Assembly (NCBI GenBank): GCA_947072805.1
Contig: CAMTJK010000002.1
Span: forward strand, 1-35,612
Direction: 5' to 3'
Length of the DNA: 35,612 nt
Source: an uncultured Prevotella sp.
GTDB taxonomy: Bacteria; Bacteroidota; Bacteroidia; Bacteroidales; Bacteroidaceae
In this document: in pieces, positions 1-6,816 of the stretch
Numbering within the stretch: position 1 is the first letter of the stretch
Layout of the letters: each line of letters opens with the position of its first letter
Position numbers and translations under genes: made by a program
The notes under the pieces: generated by a model
Database searches by the model: none
Told to the model about the DNA's origin: nothing
The model's input: only the letters and a program-made list of their open reading frames with translations

Positions 1-437
1 GCCAAAAAACTGGGATCGTTTTTCGACCCGTCGGGAGCATAAATCGCCCCACTTTGATTAACAAATATTTACACCTAGAATGCCGGATTTAAAAATGTTA
101 AATTCGACCAAATATCTTTACAAATTAACTTTCATTAAGTGTAGTTACGAGCGCCAAGCCGGCACTTATACGTTGGTGTTTTTACTCCCTCATGCGTCTG
201 CATAGCGGCAGAACCAGGAGCAGGCAGACGAGTGCGCCGGCAAATATATAATGTACGCGCGTAAGACAAAAAAATCACGCCTCCTGAAAAGGAGGCGTGC
301 AAAGGTAACAAAAGATATCCGACGGCTTGTCCGCTTTCGCAAATCATTATGTTGTTTTAATGTTTAAGCCATAGTCTTTCGTTAGACCTACACAAGCATG
401 TGAAGCTGTGATCTTTGTTAAATGTCTTTTCCCCTTG
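1..437. other. gene-free left flank
   Basis: I see no credible gene here; the short open frames lack family features. The stretch holds a strong terminator facing the minus strand (268-299) and a 7-bp inverted repeat, CGTCTGC at 195-201 with GCAGACG at 224-230. The remainder is AT-rich spacer downstream of the xylanase gene. Confidence 0.6.
268..299 (-). terminator. rho-independent terminator after the xylanase gene
   Basis: A perfect 10-bp GC-rich stem (276-285 with 290-299) closes a 4-nt loop. Read on the minus strand it is followed by A and then seven T (274-268). It lies about 140 nt past the xylanase stop codon and would end that transcript. The plus strand has no T-run after the stem, so the terminator is one-directional. 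Confidence 0.85.
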
Positions 438-2150
438 TTATCTTATTATCGTCACTTTGCCGTTCACTATGTACATGCCTTTCTTCAGTTCTCCGAGGCG
501 TTCGCGCAGCATGTGTCTTGCCACGGGGCGTCCGCCCATGTCGTACACGTCCAAGTAGGGCGATGTCTTCTTCACCACCTCAGGCATTTCTATGTCAGAG
601 GTTTCGTGGTGAGCCTTGTATGCGTTGCGTACGGCGAAGAAAGCCGACTTTGCCTCCAGGTTGTTGTTGAACAGCAGCGGCTCGCCCGTTCTCCACGACA
701 TGTCGTCCTTGATGCCCCATACCAGCAGGTTAGGACAGTGGTCGTAGCGGAGCATTATGTTCGTTATTTTGCGGTAGTCCTCTGCCTGTCTGTCGTAGGC
801 ACCGGCAGCGTTGATGTCGTAGATTGATATGTCCAGTTCGGTCACTATGCAGTTCAGTCCGAGCTGTCCTATGCGCTTCACTTGGTTGTCGAATGCCGTT
901 GAGTCGAGTTCGCCCACGGTGAGGTGGCTCTGCAGTCCCACTCCGTCTATGGGCACGTTTCTGTTCTTCAGTTTCTTCACGAGGTTATAGTATGCCTCAG
1001 CCTTGGCTCTGCCCTTCATCTCCACTCCGTAGTCGTTAATGTAGAGTTTTGCGTTGGGGTCGGCGCGGTGAGCATACACGAAGGCAGAGTCGAGAAAGTC
1101 TTCGCCAATCACGTTATACCATATTGATTTTCTCATCGTGTAGCCGGAGGGGTTGGAGCGTATGGCACTCTGGTCGTCGTCCAGACATTCGTTCACCACG
1201 TCCCATTCGGTCACCTTGCCCTTGAAGTGTTTCATCACGTTTGTGATGTGGTTTTCCATTATCTTGAGCAGCTGTGCCCGTGTATATCCCTTGTCGTTCT
1301 TGTATCCGTCGGCGCTCATCCATTTCGGCATCTGGCTGTGCCATACGAGCGTATGTCCGCGTACGTCCATGGCGTGGCGGCGTGCAAAGGTTACCAGCTT
1401 GTCGGCGGCGCCGTAGTTGAACTGTCCCTCGCTTGGCTGCAGTGCGTCTATCTTCATTTCGTTTTCAGCCACCACCATGTTGAAGTTGGCATATATGGTC
1501 TTTGTTATGTCCAGTTTGTCGTTGCCCAGGTCCACGTTCCATGCCGGCACTGCCACGCCGATTTTTCTGCCGCATTTTGCCGCATGGTAGCGCAGTGTCT
1601 GCTGCTGGTCGTTGGGGTCATAGTCTGACGTGATGTTTACGAGGCGGATGTTGTCAATGTAGAATTCCGCGTTAATTGAGTTGAAGCCGAGATACAGTTT
1701 GTCGCTGCCGTTGGTTACGCTCTTCATCCTGTATGAGCGCGTGAGCCATACCGTGTTGTCACCCTGGTCGAAAAATCCGTTGTCGGCATAGATGGTGTCG
1801 TTGCCGATGCGTGCCGAGAACTGCTTGTATCTGTCGGTATCGCTTGCGGGGCGGTAGAGGTCGAACACCAGATACTGGTATTCGCCCGTCATCTCCTCGG
1901 CGCTGATGCCGTCGAGAGTCAGTTCTACGTGCGTGTTCCAGCTTTTGTTTGTAACGTGCAGCACCTTATTGGACGCGTTTTTAGGGTCGGCTTCCACCCT
2001 GGCTGTCGATTCGGTTGTAGTACTGAAGATGTCGTGCATGGGAATTGTTTCTCCTATCTGACAGTCTTCAAAGTTGAACAGCATCCTCTCGTCGGCTGTC
2101 GATGTCATTGCGGCGAGGACGAGCAGAGCTGCAAGTGTAGTTTTTTTCAT
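438..2150 (-). CDS. GH10 endo-1,4-beta-xylanase, secreted, T9SS-like tail
   Basis: Secreted glycoside hydrolase family 10 enzyme of 570 residues that should cleave internal beta-1,4 bonds of xylan. Residues 1-19 form a signal peptide. Residues 22-171 are a beta-sandwich-like module also found at the N-terminus of the upstream gene product. The GH10 barrel spans about 190-515, with the substrate motif HTLVWHSQMPKW at 266-277, the acid/base Glu321 in WDVVNE, the nucleophile Glu438 in VTELDIS and WGIKDDMSW at 478-486. The last 40 residues (YDMGGRPV...KKGMYIVNG) resemble a short T9SS sorting domain, so surface display or release is inferred. I chose the ATG at 2150 because the open frame upstream adds a non-signal-like 56-residue extension running through the intergenic hairpin. 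No Bacteroidetes -7 box is visible between this gene and its upstream neighbour, so co-transcription is likely. Confidence 0.93.
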   Translation of the reverse strand: MKKTTLAALLVLAAMTSTADERMLFNFEDCQIGETIPMHDIFSTTTESTARVEADPKNASNKVLHVTNKSWNTHVELTLDGISAEEMTGEYQYLVFDLYRPASDTDRYKQFSARIGNDTIYADNGFFDQGDNTVWLTRSYRMKSVTNGSDKLYLGFNSINAEFYIDNIRLVNITSDYDPNDQQQTLRYHAAKCGRKIGVAVPAWNVDLGNDKLDITKTIYANFNMVVAENEMKIDALQPSEGQFNYGAADKLVTFARRHAMDVRGHTLVWHSQMPKWMSADGYKNDKGYTRAQLLKIMENHITNVMKHFKGKVTEWDVVNECLDDDQSAIRSNPSGYTMRKSIWYNVIGEDFLDSAFVYAHRADPNAKLYINDYGVEMKGRAKAEAYYNLVKKLKNRNVPIDGVGLQSHLTVGELDSTAFDNQVKRIGQLGLNCIVTELDISIYDINAAGAYDRQAEDYRKITNIMLRYDHCPNLLVWGIKDDMSWRTGEPLLFNNNLEAKSAFFAVRNAYKAHHETSDIEMPEVVKKTSPYLDVYDMGGRPVARHMLRERLGELKKGMYIVNGKVTIIR

Positions 2151-2230
2151 GATGCCTTGTTTTTTATATACTTGTTGTTCTTTGCGTTCTTGAAGAGACC
2201 ATTTCGCGGTCTGATAAGTCATTTGGGTTA

Positions 2231-2304
2231 AAAACCTTGTATCTGTCTTGCAGCGGTCTTTGGCGGAAGCCTCCGTTATCCGTCGCCGTACAGATACAAG
2301 GTTT
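2231..2304 (-). terminator. intergenic stem-loop, candidate attenuator between the xylan genes
   Basis: Perfect 15-bp inverted repeat (2232-2246 with 2290-2304) around a 43-nt loop that itself has a small CGGA/TCCG hairpin. On the minus strand the stem runs into five T (2234-2230, three of them within the stem). It sits between the upstream surface-protein gene and the xylanase gene, so it may be a leaky terminator or an mRNA-stability element giving the two genes different expression. Confidence 0.6.
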
Positions 2305-2313
2305 GTTGTGTGT

Positions 2314-2327
2314 GGCACAGCTGTGCC
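2314..2327. repeat. 14-bp perfect palindrome GGCACAGCTGTGCC
   Basis: A perfect 14-bp palindrome six bases past the stop codon of the 1131-residue protein gene, and nine bases before the large intergenic stem-loop in the direction of transcription. It could be a protein-binding site or part of the same 3'-end structure. No T-run follows it. Confidence 0.6.
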
Positions 2328-2333
2328 TATGCG

Positions 2334-5300
2334 TTATTCGTTAATCACCTTACCTGTCATGTCTCCGGCCTTGATGATGAGCACGCCCTTGGCTGCCGGT
2401 ATGGCGTTGATGCCTCGCTGTGCAGCCACGGTCTTTATCAGGCTGCCCGCAGCAGAATATATGTTCACCTCCGTGGGCTCTTCGCAGCTTACGTACACTA
2501 TGCCGTTGGCGGCTGTTATGCCCTTCTGCGCACCCGTTACGCTGCTGATGGCGTTGGGAACGTCAGCCTTCAGTACGAGCTGGTAGCCGCTTTCGTCTGT
2601 GCGCTCCTCTACAATCCATTCGCCTGCCGGCTTCTCCACGTCGAAGCTCCATTCTACATCGTTGAGCGAAGTCTTGCCCTTGGCTCTTACGAGCACATAT
2701 TCCTCGCCGGCCTTATATGTGAAGCCATCCTTCAGAACCACTTTCACTACGGGCTTGTTGTCGCTCTCGTTGAAATCTTCGGTTATGTTGTAGAATGTCA
2801 CGTTGCCGTCTACCTCTATGCGGTCGTAGCTTTCAGCCGATTCTATTTCGCACTCTATGACAGTGCTCGGGCGTACGTAGAGCGATACGCTCCTGTCGGT
2901 TGCAGCATAGTTTTTCAGCGTCAGGGTGCCTATGCCGTCGCATCCCGGTTCAAGTTTGCCGTACACGTCTACATCGGCTGCCAGGTTGCCGTCGCCGCCC
3001 AGTACACCGTTGCCGAACACAGTAGTCTGTGTGCCGCTCTTTGTGTAGCCTGTAGCTCCGGTCAGTCCGTTTTCGGCAGCTTCAGCCTTATCGTTGTTTA
3101 TCAGTATGCGTCCGTCGAGAATGCGCAGTCCGGCAGTAAGCATATTGTTGTTGTTTGTAAGCGTGTATGTGCCGGCACCTTCCTTTATCAGTCCCACGCC
3201 CTGCTCTATGTACGGTGTGCCATTCTTTTCGGTAGGAGCAATCTGTCCCTCGAGCACGGCATCCGTTCCCAGTCCGCCCACAATGAAGTATGATACGGGA
3301 GTGCTTGCCTTGTAGTAGCCGTATATGCGCGTATCTTTTGCCATCTGCAGTTCACCGATGCGGAATCCGCGTGTGCCCGATTCGCAAGCCATTGCAGTTC
3401 CCTCGTTGAGTACTAGTTTGGCGTTCTTGAATATCTCGTTTGCCTTTTCAGCCGGTGCTTCCGGGTTGAATGTCTTTCCGCCGTGTCCCATGACTATGCC
3501 GTAGAAGCCGGCGTCGTCTACAACCTCCTTGTAGGGATATATGTTTACAGTGCCGCTGAATGCGCTCCAGTCTGGGATGGTGGCGCCCTTCGATGTGCTT
3601 ATGTATGTGCGTTCGCCTCCGCAGTAGAGGTTTACGTTGCCCTTGCCTTCCAGTGGCGATGTCCAGTAGCAGTAGCGCGATGTGTACAGGTCTATGCTCT
3701 TTCCCTCGTCAATGCTTATTGCGCTTGCCACGGTGGGGTAGGCGCTTGCGCTCTTGTTGTAGCTGAAGTCCAAGGCACCGCCGTCAGCCACGATGTTCTT
3801 GCCCAGCTGCGTCTCGCTCACATATTTTGTCATTGATAGCATGCCGCCGTTCAGCTGTGTCGCACCCGCAAGCTGGTTGTCTATGTTGAGCACCACCTTG
3901 CCTTCGCCGCCCACAATGAGGCTACCTTTGCCCTGCAGCAGTTCGGCACCCGTTGCACTTTCGAAGGTATAGTTGATGTTGTCGTTGTCCATCACCACGT
4001 CGCCTGCCGTTATTGTTTCTGCCAGGGTCACAGTCTGCTCCTGCACTTCTTCAGCCGGTTCTTTTGCCTTGGCTGTCGATTCGGTTTCTCCGCCGGCTGT
4101 TTCCTTTTCATAGTATAGTTCCACGTCGTCTATATACGTTGTTCCCACAGCCTTGCCGAGGTTGAAGCACAGACGTTTGCAGTTTTCGCCAGTCACTATG
4201 GTCTTCAGAGTATATTCTTTCCAGTCGGTTAGAAGATTAAACGAGGGGAAGTCGCCGCATCCGCTGTAGTTTGACGGATTCTGGAACGCTGCGCCCACGG
4301 TCACCTCAGTACCGGTTTTTGCCCAGAAGTGCAGCACATACTCCTGTTCTACGGTGAGAGGTTCGTCGAAATCGATGGCGAGCTGAACTTCCCACGGGTT
4401 CACTTCCGACGGGTTGTATACTTCTTCGCATTTTCCTCCGTCGTGACCATTCTCCGAAATCTCGCGTGTTGAAAGGTTACCCCATCCTTTTATCAGAACG
4501 TCGTCTTCGAAATTGTAGCTTGCAATCGTCACTTTCTCCTTGTCAGAAGGCTCAACAGAAGCGCCTTCCACGTAGTATACAGTCACGTCGTCTATGTAAA
4601 TGTCGCCCACGGCGTTGCCTAAGTTGAAGCACAGGCGTTTGCAGTTGTCGCCCGTCACGACGGTCTTCAGCGTATATTCCTTCCAGTCGGTTTTAAGGGT
4701 AAATGAGGGGAAGTTGCCGCGTCCGCTATAGTCGCTCGGATTTTGGAATGCAGCGCTCAGGGTTACCTCCGTATCGGCTTTTGCCCAGAAGTGCAGCACA
4801 TACTCCTGTTCTACGGTAAGAGGTTCGTCGAAGTCGATGGCGATCTGAACCTCCCACGGGTTCAATTCCGAGGGGTTGTTTATCTTTTCGCAATAGCCTC
4901 CGTCGTGTCCGCCCGATACTATTTCGCGTGTGGAGAGGTTGCCCCATCCGCCTATGAGAACACCGTTCTCGAAGTTGTATTCAGCCACAATCACGTTATG
5001 CGGGCCCACCGGAGGTTCCGGATCTGCTGCTTTGTAGGTCAGGGTATCGTTGAATATCACCTTGCTGCCGCTCTTGAATGTAGTAGCCAAAGCCTCTTCG
5101 GCATTCTCTGCCGTGGCGTCGGCGAAGTTGGCGGTCACCGTGTCCCATGTTCCCGACACGGCACCTGTCCATCTTACCGGTCCGGCGGGCGTCGGAACGG
5201 GCTCTTCGCCTGTACCTTCAAGGCAGATGTCGTCGATGTAGAACTCTATCGCGTTGTTGTTGAAGCCTACGAGCAGTGTCGTTGCGTCGTTGGTAATTTG

Positions 5301-5729
5301 CGCAAGGTCGTAACTTCTGTCGAGCCACGTGTCTTTTTCACCCTGATTCGGATATCCCTCGTCCCAGTACAGCTTGTCGTTGCCGAGCAGTACAGCCACC
5401 TGTGTATAGTCGTTGCTGTCGGTGGACGGACGATAAAGTTTGAATTTGATTTTCTTATAGCTTGCTGTCAGGTTGGCTCCGGTGAGACCGTCGGGCAAGG
5501 CAATCTCCACGAAGGTGTTGTACGATGTATTCTTCACGTGCAGCACCTTGTTTGCTGGGTTTGCCGGGTCTGTTTCCACCACGGCGGTCGATTCTGTCGC
5601 GCCGTAGATGTTCGTCATTGTGAATGGCGTTCCTGTTTCATAGCTTTCAAAATTGCACAGTGTCAATTCTTCGGCTTGTGCGTATGCCATCGAGAGACAG
5701 CACAGGGCAAGGGATAGAAATTTTTTCAT
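2334..5729 (-). CDS. large secreted beta-helix protein with two tandem CBM-like repeats
   Basis: 1131 residues; probably a surface polysaccharide-binding protein, but I recognise no catalytic domain. Residues 1-19 are a signal peptide. Residues 22-171 match the N-terminal module of the neighbouring xylanase (NFE...ATESTA, KVLHV, LYRPSTD, FYIDDI). A strand typical of autotransporter-associated beta-helix repeats (RWTGAVSGTWDT, 186-197) is followed by two tandem CBM4/9-like repeats (about 246-389 and 400-541; PWEVQ, FDEPLTVEQEYVLHFWAK, DWKEYTLKT, CKRLCFNLG, YIDDV). An acidic linker leads back into beta-helix-like sequence (about 566-1010). The last ~70 residues (IYSAAGSLIKT...AKGVLIIKAG) resemble a T9SS type A sorting domain. 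It is the first gene of the pair and likely binds xylan for the downstream xylanase; that role is inferred from gene pairing and the shared module. Confidence 0.85.
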   Translation of the reverse strand: MKKFLSLALCCLSMAYAQAEELTLCNFESYETGTPFTMTNIYGATESTAVVETDPANPANKVLHVKNTSYNTFVEIALPDGLTGANLTASYKKIKFKLYRPSTDSNDYTQVAVLLGNDKLYWDEGYPNQGEKDTWLDRSYDLAQITNDATTLLVGFNNNAIEFYIDDICLEGTGEEPVPTPAGPVRWTGAVSGTWDTVTANFADATAENAEEALATTFKSGSKVIFNDTLTYKAADPEPPVGPHNVIVAEYNFENGVLIGGWGNLSTREIVSGGHDGGYCEKINNPSELNPWEVQIAIDFDEPLTVEQEYVLHFWAKADTEVTLSAAFQNPSDYSGRGNFPSFTLKTDWKEYTLKTVVTGDNCKRLCFNLGNAVGDIYIDDVTVYYVEGASVEPSDKEKVTIASYNFEDDVLIKGWGNLSTREISENGHDGGKCEEVYNPSEVNPWEVQLAIDFDEPLTVEQEYVLHFWAKTGTEVTVGAAFQNPSNYSGCGDFPSFNLLTDWKEYTLKTIVTGENCKRLCFNLGKAVGTTYIDDVELYYEKETAGGETESTAKAKEPAEEVQEQTVTLAETITAGDVVMDNDNINYTFESATGAELLQGKGSLIVGGEGKVVLNIDNQLAGATQLNGGMLSMTKYVSETQLGKNIVADGGALDFSYNKSASAYPTVASAISIDEGKSIDLYTSRYCYWTSPLEGKGNVNLYCGGERTYISTSKGATIPDWSAFSGTVNIYPYKEVVDDAGFYGIVMGHGGKTFNPEAPAEKANEIFKNAKLVLNEGTAMACESGTRGFRIGELQMAKDTRIYGYYKASTPVSYFIVGGLGTDAVLEGQIAPTEKNGTPYIEQGVGLIKEGAGTYTLTNNNNMLTAGLRILDGRILINNDKAEAAENGLTGATGYTKSGTQTTVFGNGVLGGDGNLAADVDVYGKLEPGCDGIGTLTLKNYAATDRSVSLYVRPSTVIECEIESAESYDRIEVDGNVTFYNITEDFNESDNKPVVKVVLKDGFTYKAGEEYVLVRAKGKTSLNDVEWSFDVEKPAGEWIVEERTDESGYQLVLKADVPNAISSVTGAQKGITAANGIVYVSCEEPTEVNIYSAAGSLIKTVAAQRGINAIPAAKGVLIIKAGDMTGKVINE
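4107..4994 (-). repeat. tandem duplication encoding two CBM-like modules
   Basis: Two adjacent segments (about 4563-4994 and 4107-4532) encode modules that match over nearly their full length with a period of 154 residues (462 bp). Long protein blocks are identical, for example DFDEPLTVEQEYVLHFWAK. The DNA is also clearly alike (ctcctgttctacggt occurs in both), pointing to a fairly recent duplication or ongoing gene conversion. Confidence 0.85.
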
Positions 5730-5843
5730 AAGGTTGTCAATTATTGGTGTTTTTATTTATTTCTGATTGTCTGCGGTTCCGATATGGCGGCAACTTGCGT
5801 GTCTGTGCGGTTAAAACTTGTTTCCGGTTGTCCGAGTGCAGCT

Positions 5844-5860
5844 TACCTTTTGCAAAGGTA
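5844..5860 (-). promoter_or_regulatory. -7 box of the xylan-gene promoter inside a 17-bp dyad
   Basis: On the minus strand TACCTTTG (5860 to 5853) fits the Bacteroidetes -7 consensus TAnnTTTG, about 125 nt before the start codon of the 1131-residue protein. It is one arm of a perfect 7-3-7 dyad, TACCTTT tgc AAAGGTA, so it could also be an operator. No good -33 TTTG is seen 19-21 bp upstream, which would suit an activator-dependent promoter. Confidence 0.5.
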
Positions 5861-5993
5861 TTACTTATAATTAATATGTATATTAGTTTTTGTTTCATAA
5901 ACTTCTCTTTTTGTTACAAAGCCATTCGGCCCGATTTCGTGCTATTCCGTTTGCCGGCGCGTACGTTTCGGGCTGAATTTAGCATTGCGCATT

Positions 5994-6024
5994 TTTGCAT
6001 TCTCACATATTTTGTATAACTTTG
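5994..6024 (+). promoter_or_regulatory. consensus Bacteroidetes promoter for the DUF3467 gene
   Basis: TTTG at 5994-5997, a 19-bp spacer, then TAACTTTG at 6017-6024: an exact match to the Bacteroidetes primary-sigma consensus. Transcription should begin near 6031, giving a leader of about 85 nt. Two small back-to-back hairpins (CTCGC/GCGAG at 6030-6047 and GTTGC/GCAAC at 6048-6060) lie at the start of that leader. Confidence 0.8.
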
Positions 6025-6115
6025 CATCGCTCGCCATCGCTTGCGAGGTTGCAAGGCAACAGTCTGCGGCTTGCGACGCTCATAGGTTCTGACAATAACA
6101 AACAATAATATCATC

Positions 6116-6439
6116 ATGAACGAAAACGAAAACAATCAGCAGCAGGGACAGTTTCAGGTAGAACTTCCCCAAGACAAGGCACAGGGAGAATACGCAAACT
6201 TTGCCATCATAACCCATTCGAGCAGCGATTTCGTACTCGACTTTGCGAGAGTGCTCCCCGGAGTACCCAAGGCACAGGTGCGCAGCCGCGTGATCCTTGC
6301 ACCAGAACATGCCAAGCGCCTGCTCATGGCACTGCAGGAGAACATCGTACGCTATGAGCGCGAGTACGGTCAGATAAAAGTGCCCAACCAGCAGCCGCGC
6401 ACCATCGCCCCGTTCAATGTAGGCAAGGGCGAAGCATAG
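6116..6439 (+). CDS. DUF3467 family protein
   Basis: A 107-residue soluble protein with a Gln/Asn-rich start (about 1-14), then the conserved DUF3467 body: EYANFAIITHSSSDFVLDFARVLPG, VRSRVILAPEHAKRLLMALQENI and a C-terminal IAPFNVG. There is no signal peptide or membrane segment. The molecular function of this family is unknown to me. From memory, in related Bacteroidales this small gene lies between rpoC and rpsL; here the efflux operon separates it from rpsL, and rpoC is not adjacent. It has its own consensus promoter and a likely terminator downstream, so it appears monocistronic. The start is the only in-frame ATG before the conserved body. Confidence 0.88.
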   Translation: MNENENNQQQGQFQVELPQDKAQGEYANFAIITHSSSDFVLDFARVLPGVPKAQVRSRVILAPEHAKRLLMALQENIVRYEREYGQIKVPNQQPRTIAPFNVGKGEA

Positions 6440-6485
6440 GTCTCAACAGACAAATATTCCTATAATAACAGGGTCAATTCCCGTT

Positions 6486-6555
6486 AGCCCAAATTGTTCA
6501 TTATACCGAAAACTCGTCTTTATCAACCGGAGTAGTGATTGGTTTGGGCTTTTTT
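6486..6555 (+). terminator. probable terminator after the DUF3467 gene
   Basis: AGCCCAAA (6486-6493) pairs with TTTGGGCT (6543-6550), followed by a run of six T (6550-6555). The 49-nt loop is large for a simple terminator, so an internal fold, or a role as a regulatory leader, is possible. Confidence 0.55.
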
Positions 6556-6647
6556 ATTTTCAATCGTTCGTTTGGTATTATACCCAATCGATCGCCGACT
6601 GTTAGTCTTTTTACCATTTCCTTTCAGAAACTCATTGTTCAAACACC

Positions 6648-6680
6648 TTTTTGCTGCCCTCAGGTACTTTTTTTGCTGCC
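6648..6680 (+). promoter_or_regulatory. direct repeat, candidate AraC-type operator for the efflux operon
   Basis: The 11-mer TTTTTGCTGCC occurs at 6648-6658 and again at 6670-6680, a 22-bp period or about two helical turns. After each copy a related TMAGRTA block follows (shifted by one base in the first). AraC-family activators usually bind such directly repeated half-sites upstream of a promoter, and an AraC-family gene follows this operon. The link to that regulator is inferred. Confidence 0.5.
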
Positions 6681-6693
6681 TAAGATATTGCAA

Positions 6694-6714
6694 AATAGTG
6701 AAAAACACACTATT
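6694..6714. repeat. 7-7-7 inverted repeat upstream of the efflux promoter
   Basis: AATAGTG (6694-6700), a seven-base spacer and CACTATT (6708-6714) form a perfect 21-bp dyad between the direct repeats and the -7 box. It could be a second operator. There is no T-run, so it is not a terminator. Confidence 0.5.
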
Positions 6715-6762
6715 ATGACGTTTAAACAGAAGATATAAACAGTTTCTCCTAAGAAATGAATA

Positions 6763-6792
6763 TCCATATATGGACATAAAACATTAATTTTG
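6763..6792 (+). promoter_or_regulatory. efflux-operon promoter with palindromic -33 region
   Basis: TAATTTTG at 6785-6792 matches the -7 consensus TAnnTTTG, with the start codon at 6817 placing the transcript start only about 18 nt before it. Where a -33 TTTG is expected there is instead a perfect 12-bp palindrome, TCCATATATGGA (6763-6774). A weak -33 box replaced by an operator is what a regulated promoter would show. Confidence 0.6.
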
Positions 6793-6816
6793 CGCCCGAT
6801 TAAGATAAGTTATTTC

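Noticed and set aside
300-307. TACCTTTG on the minus strand, matching the -7 promoter consensus
   Set aside because: No TTTG is found at the proper distance upstream, and the transcript would begin inside the terminator hairpin at 276-299.
2151-2318. 56-residue upstream extension of the xylanase reading frame
   Set aside because: It is read through the intergenic stem-loop, is not signal-like, and an ATG with a clear signal peptide lies at 2150.
1999-4085. 17-mer TGGCTGTCGATTCGGTT shared by the xylanase gene and the linker of the beta-helix gene
   Set aside because: Both encode TESTA, but one copy lies in the shared module and the other in a linker; one such match could be chance, so I do not claim recombination.
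4743-5717. Long plus-strand open frame opposite the beta-helix protein gene
   Set aside because: It is a shadow of the real minus-strand gene, with no family features and a composition driven by the opposite codons.
6790-6816. TTG start for the TolC-family gene
   Set aside because: The TTG overlaps the -7 box, upstream of any possible transcript start.
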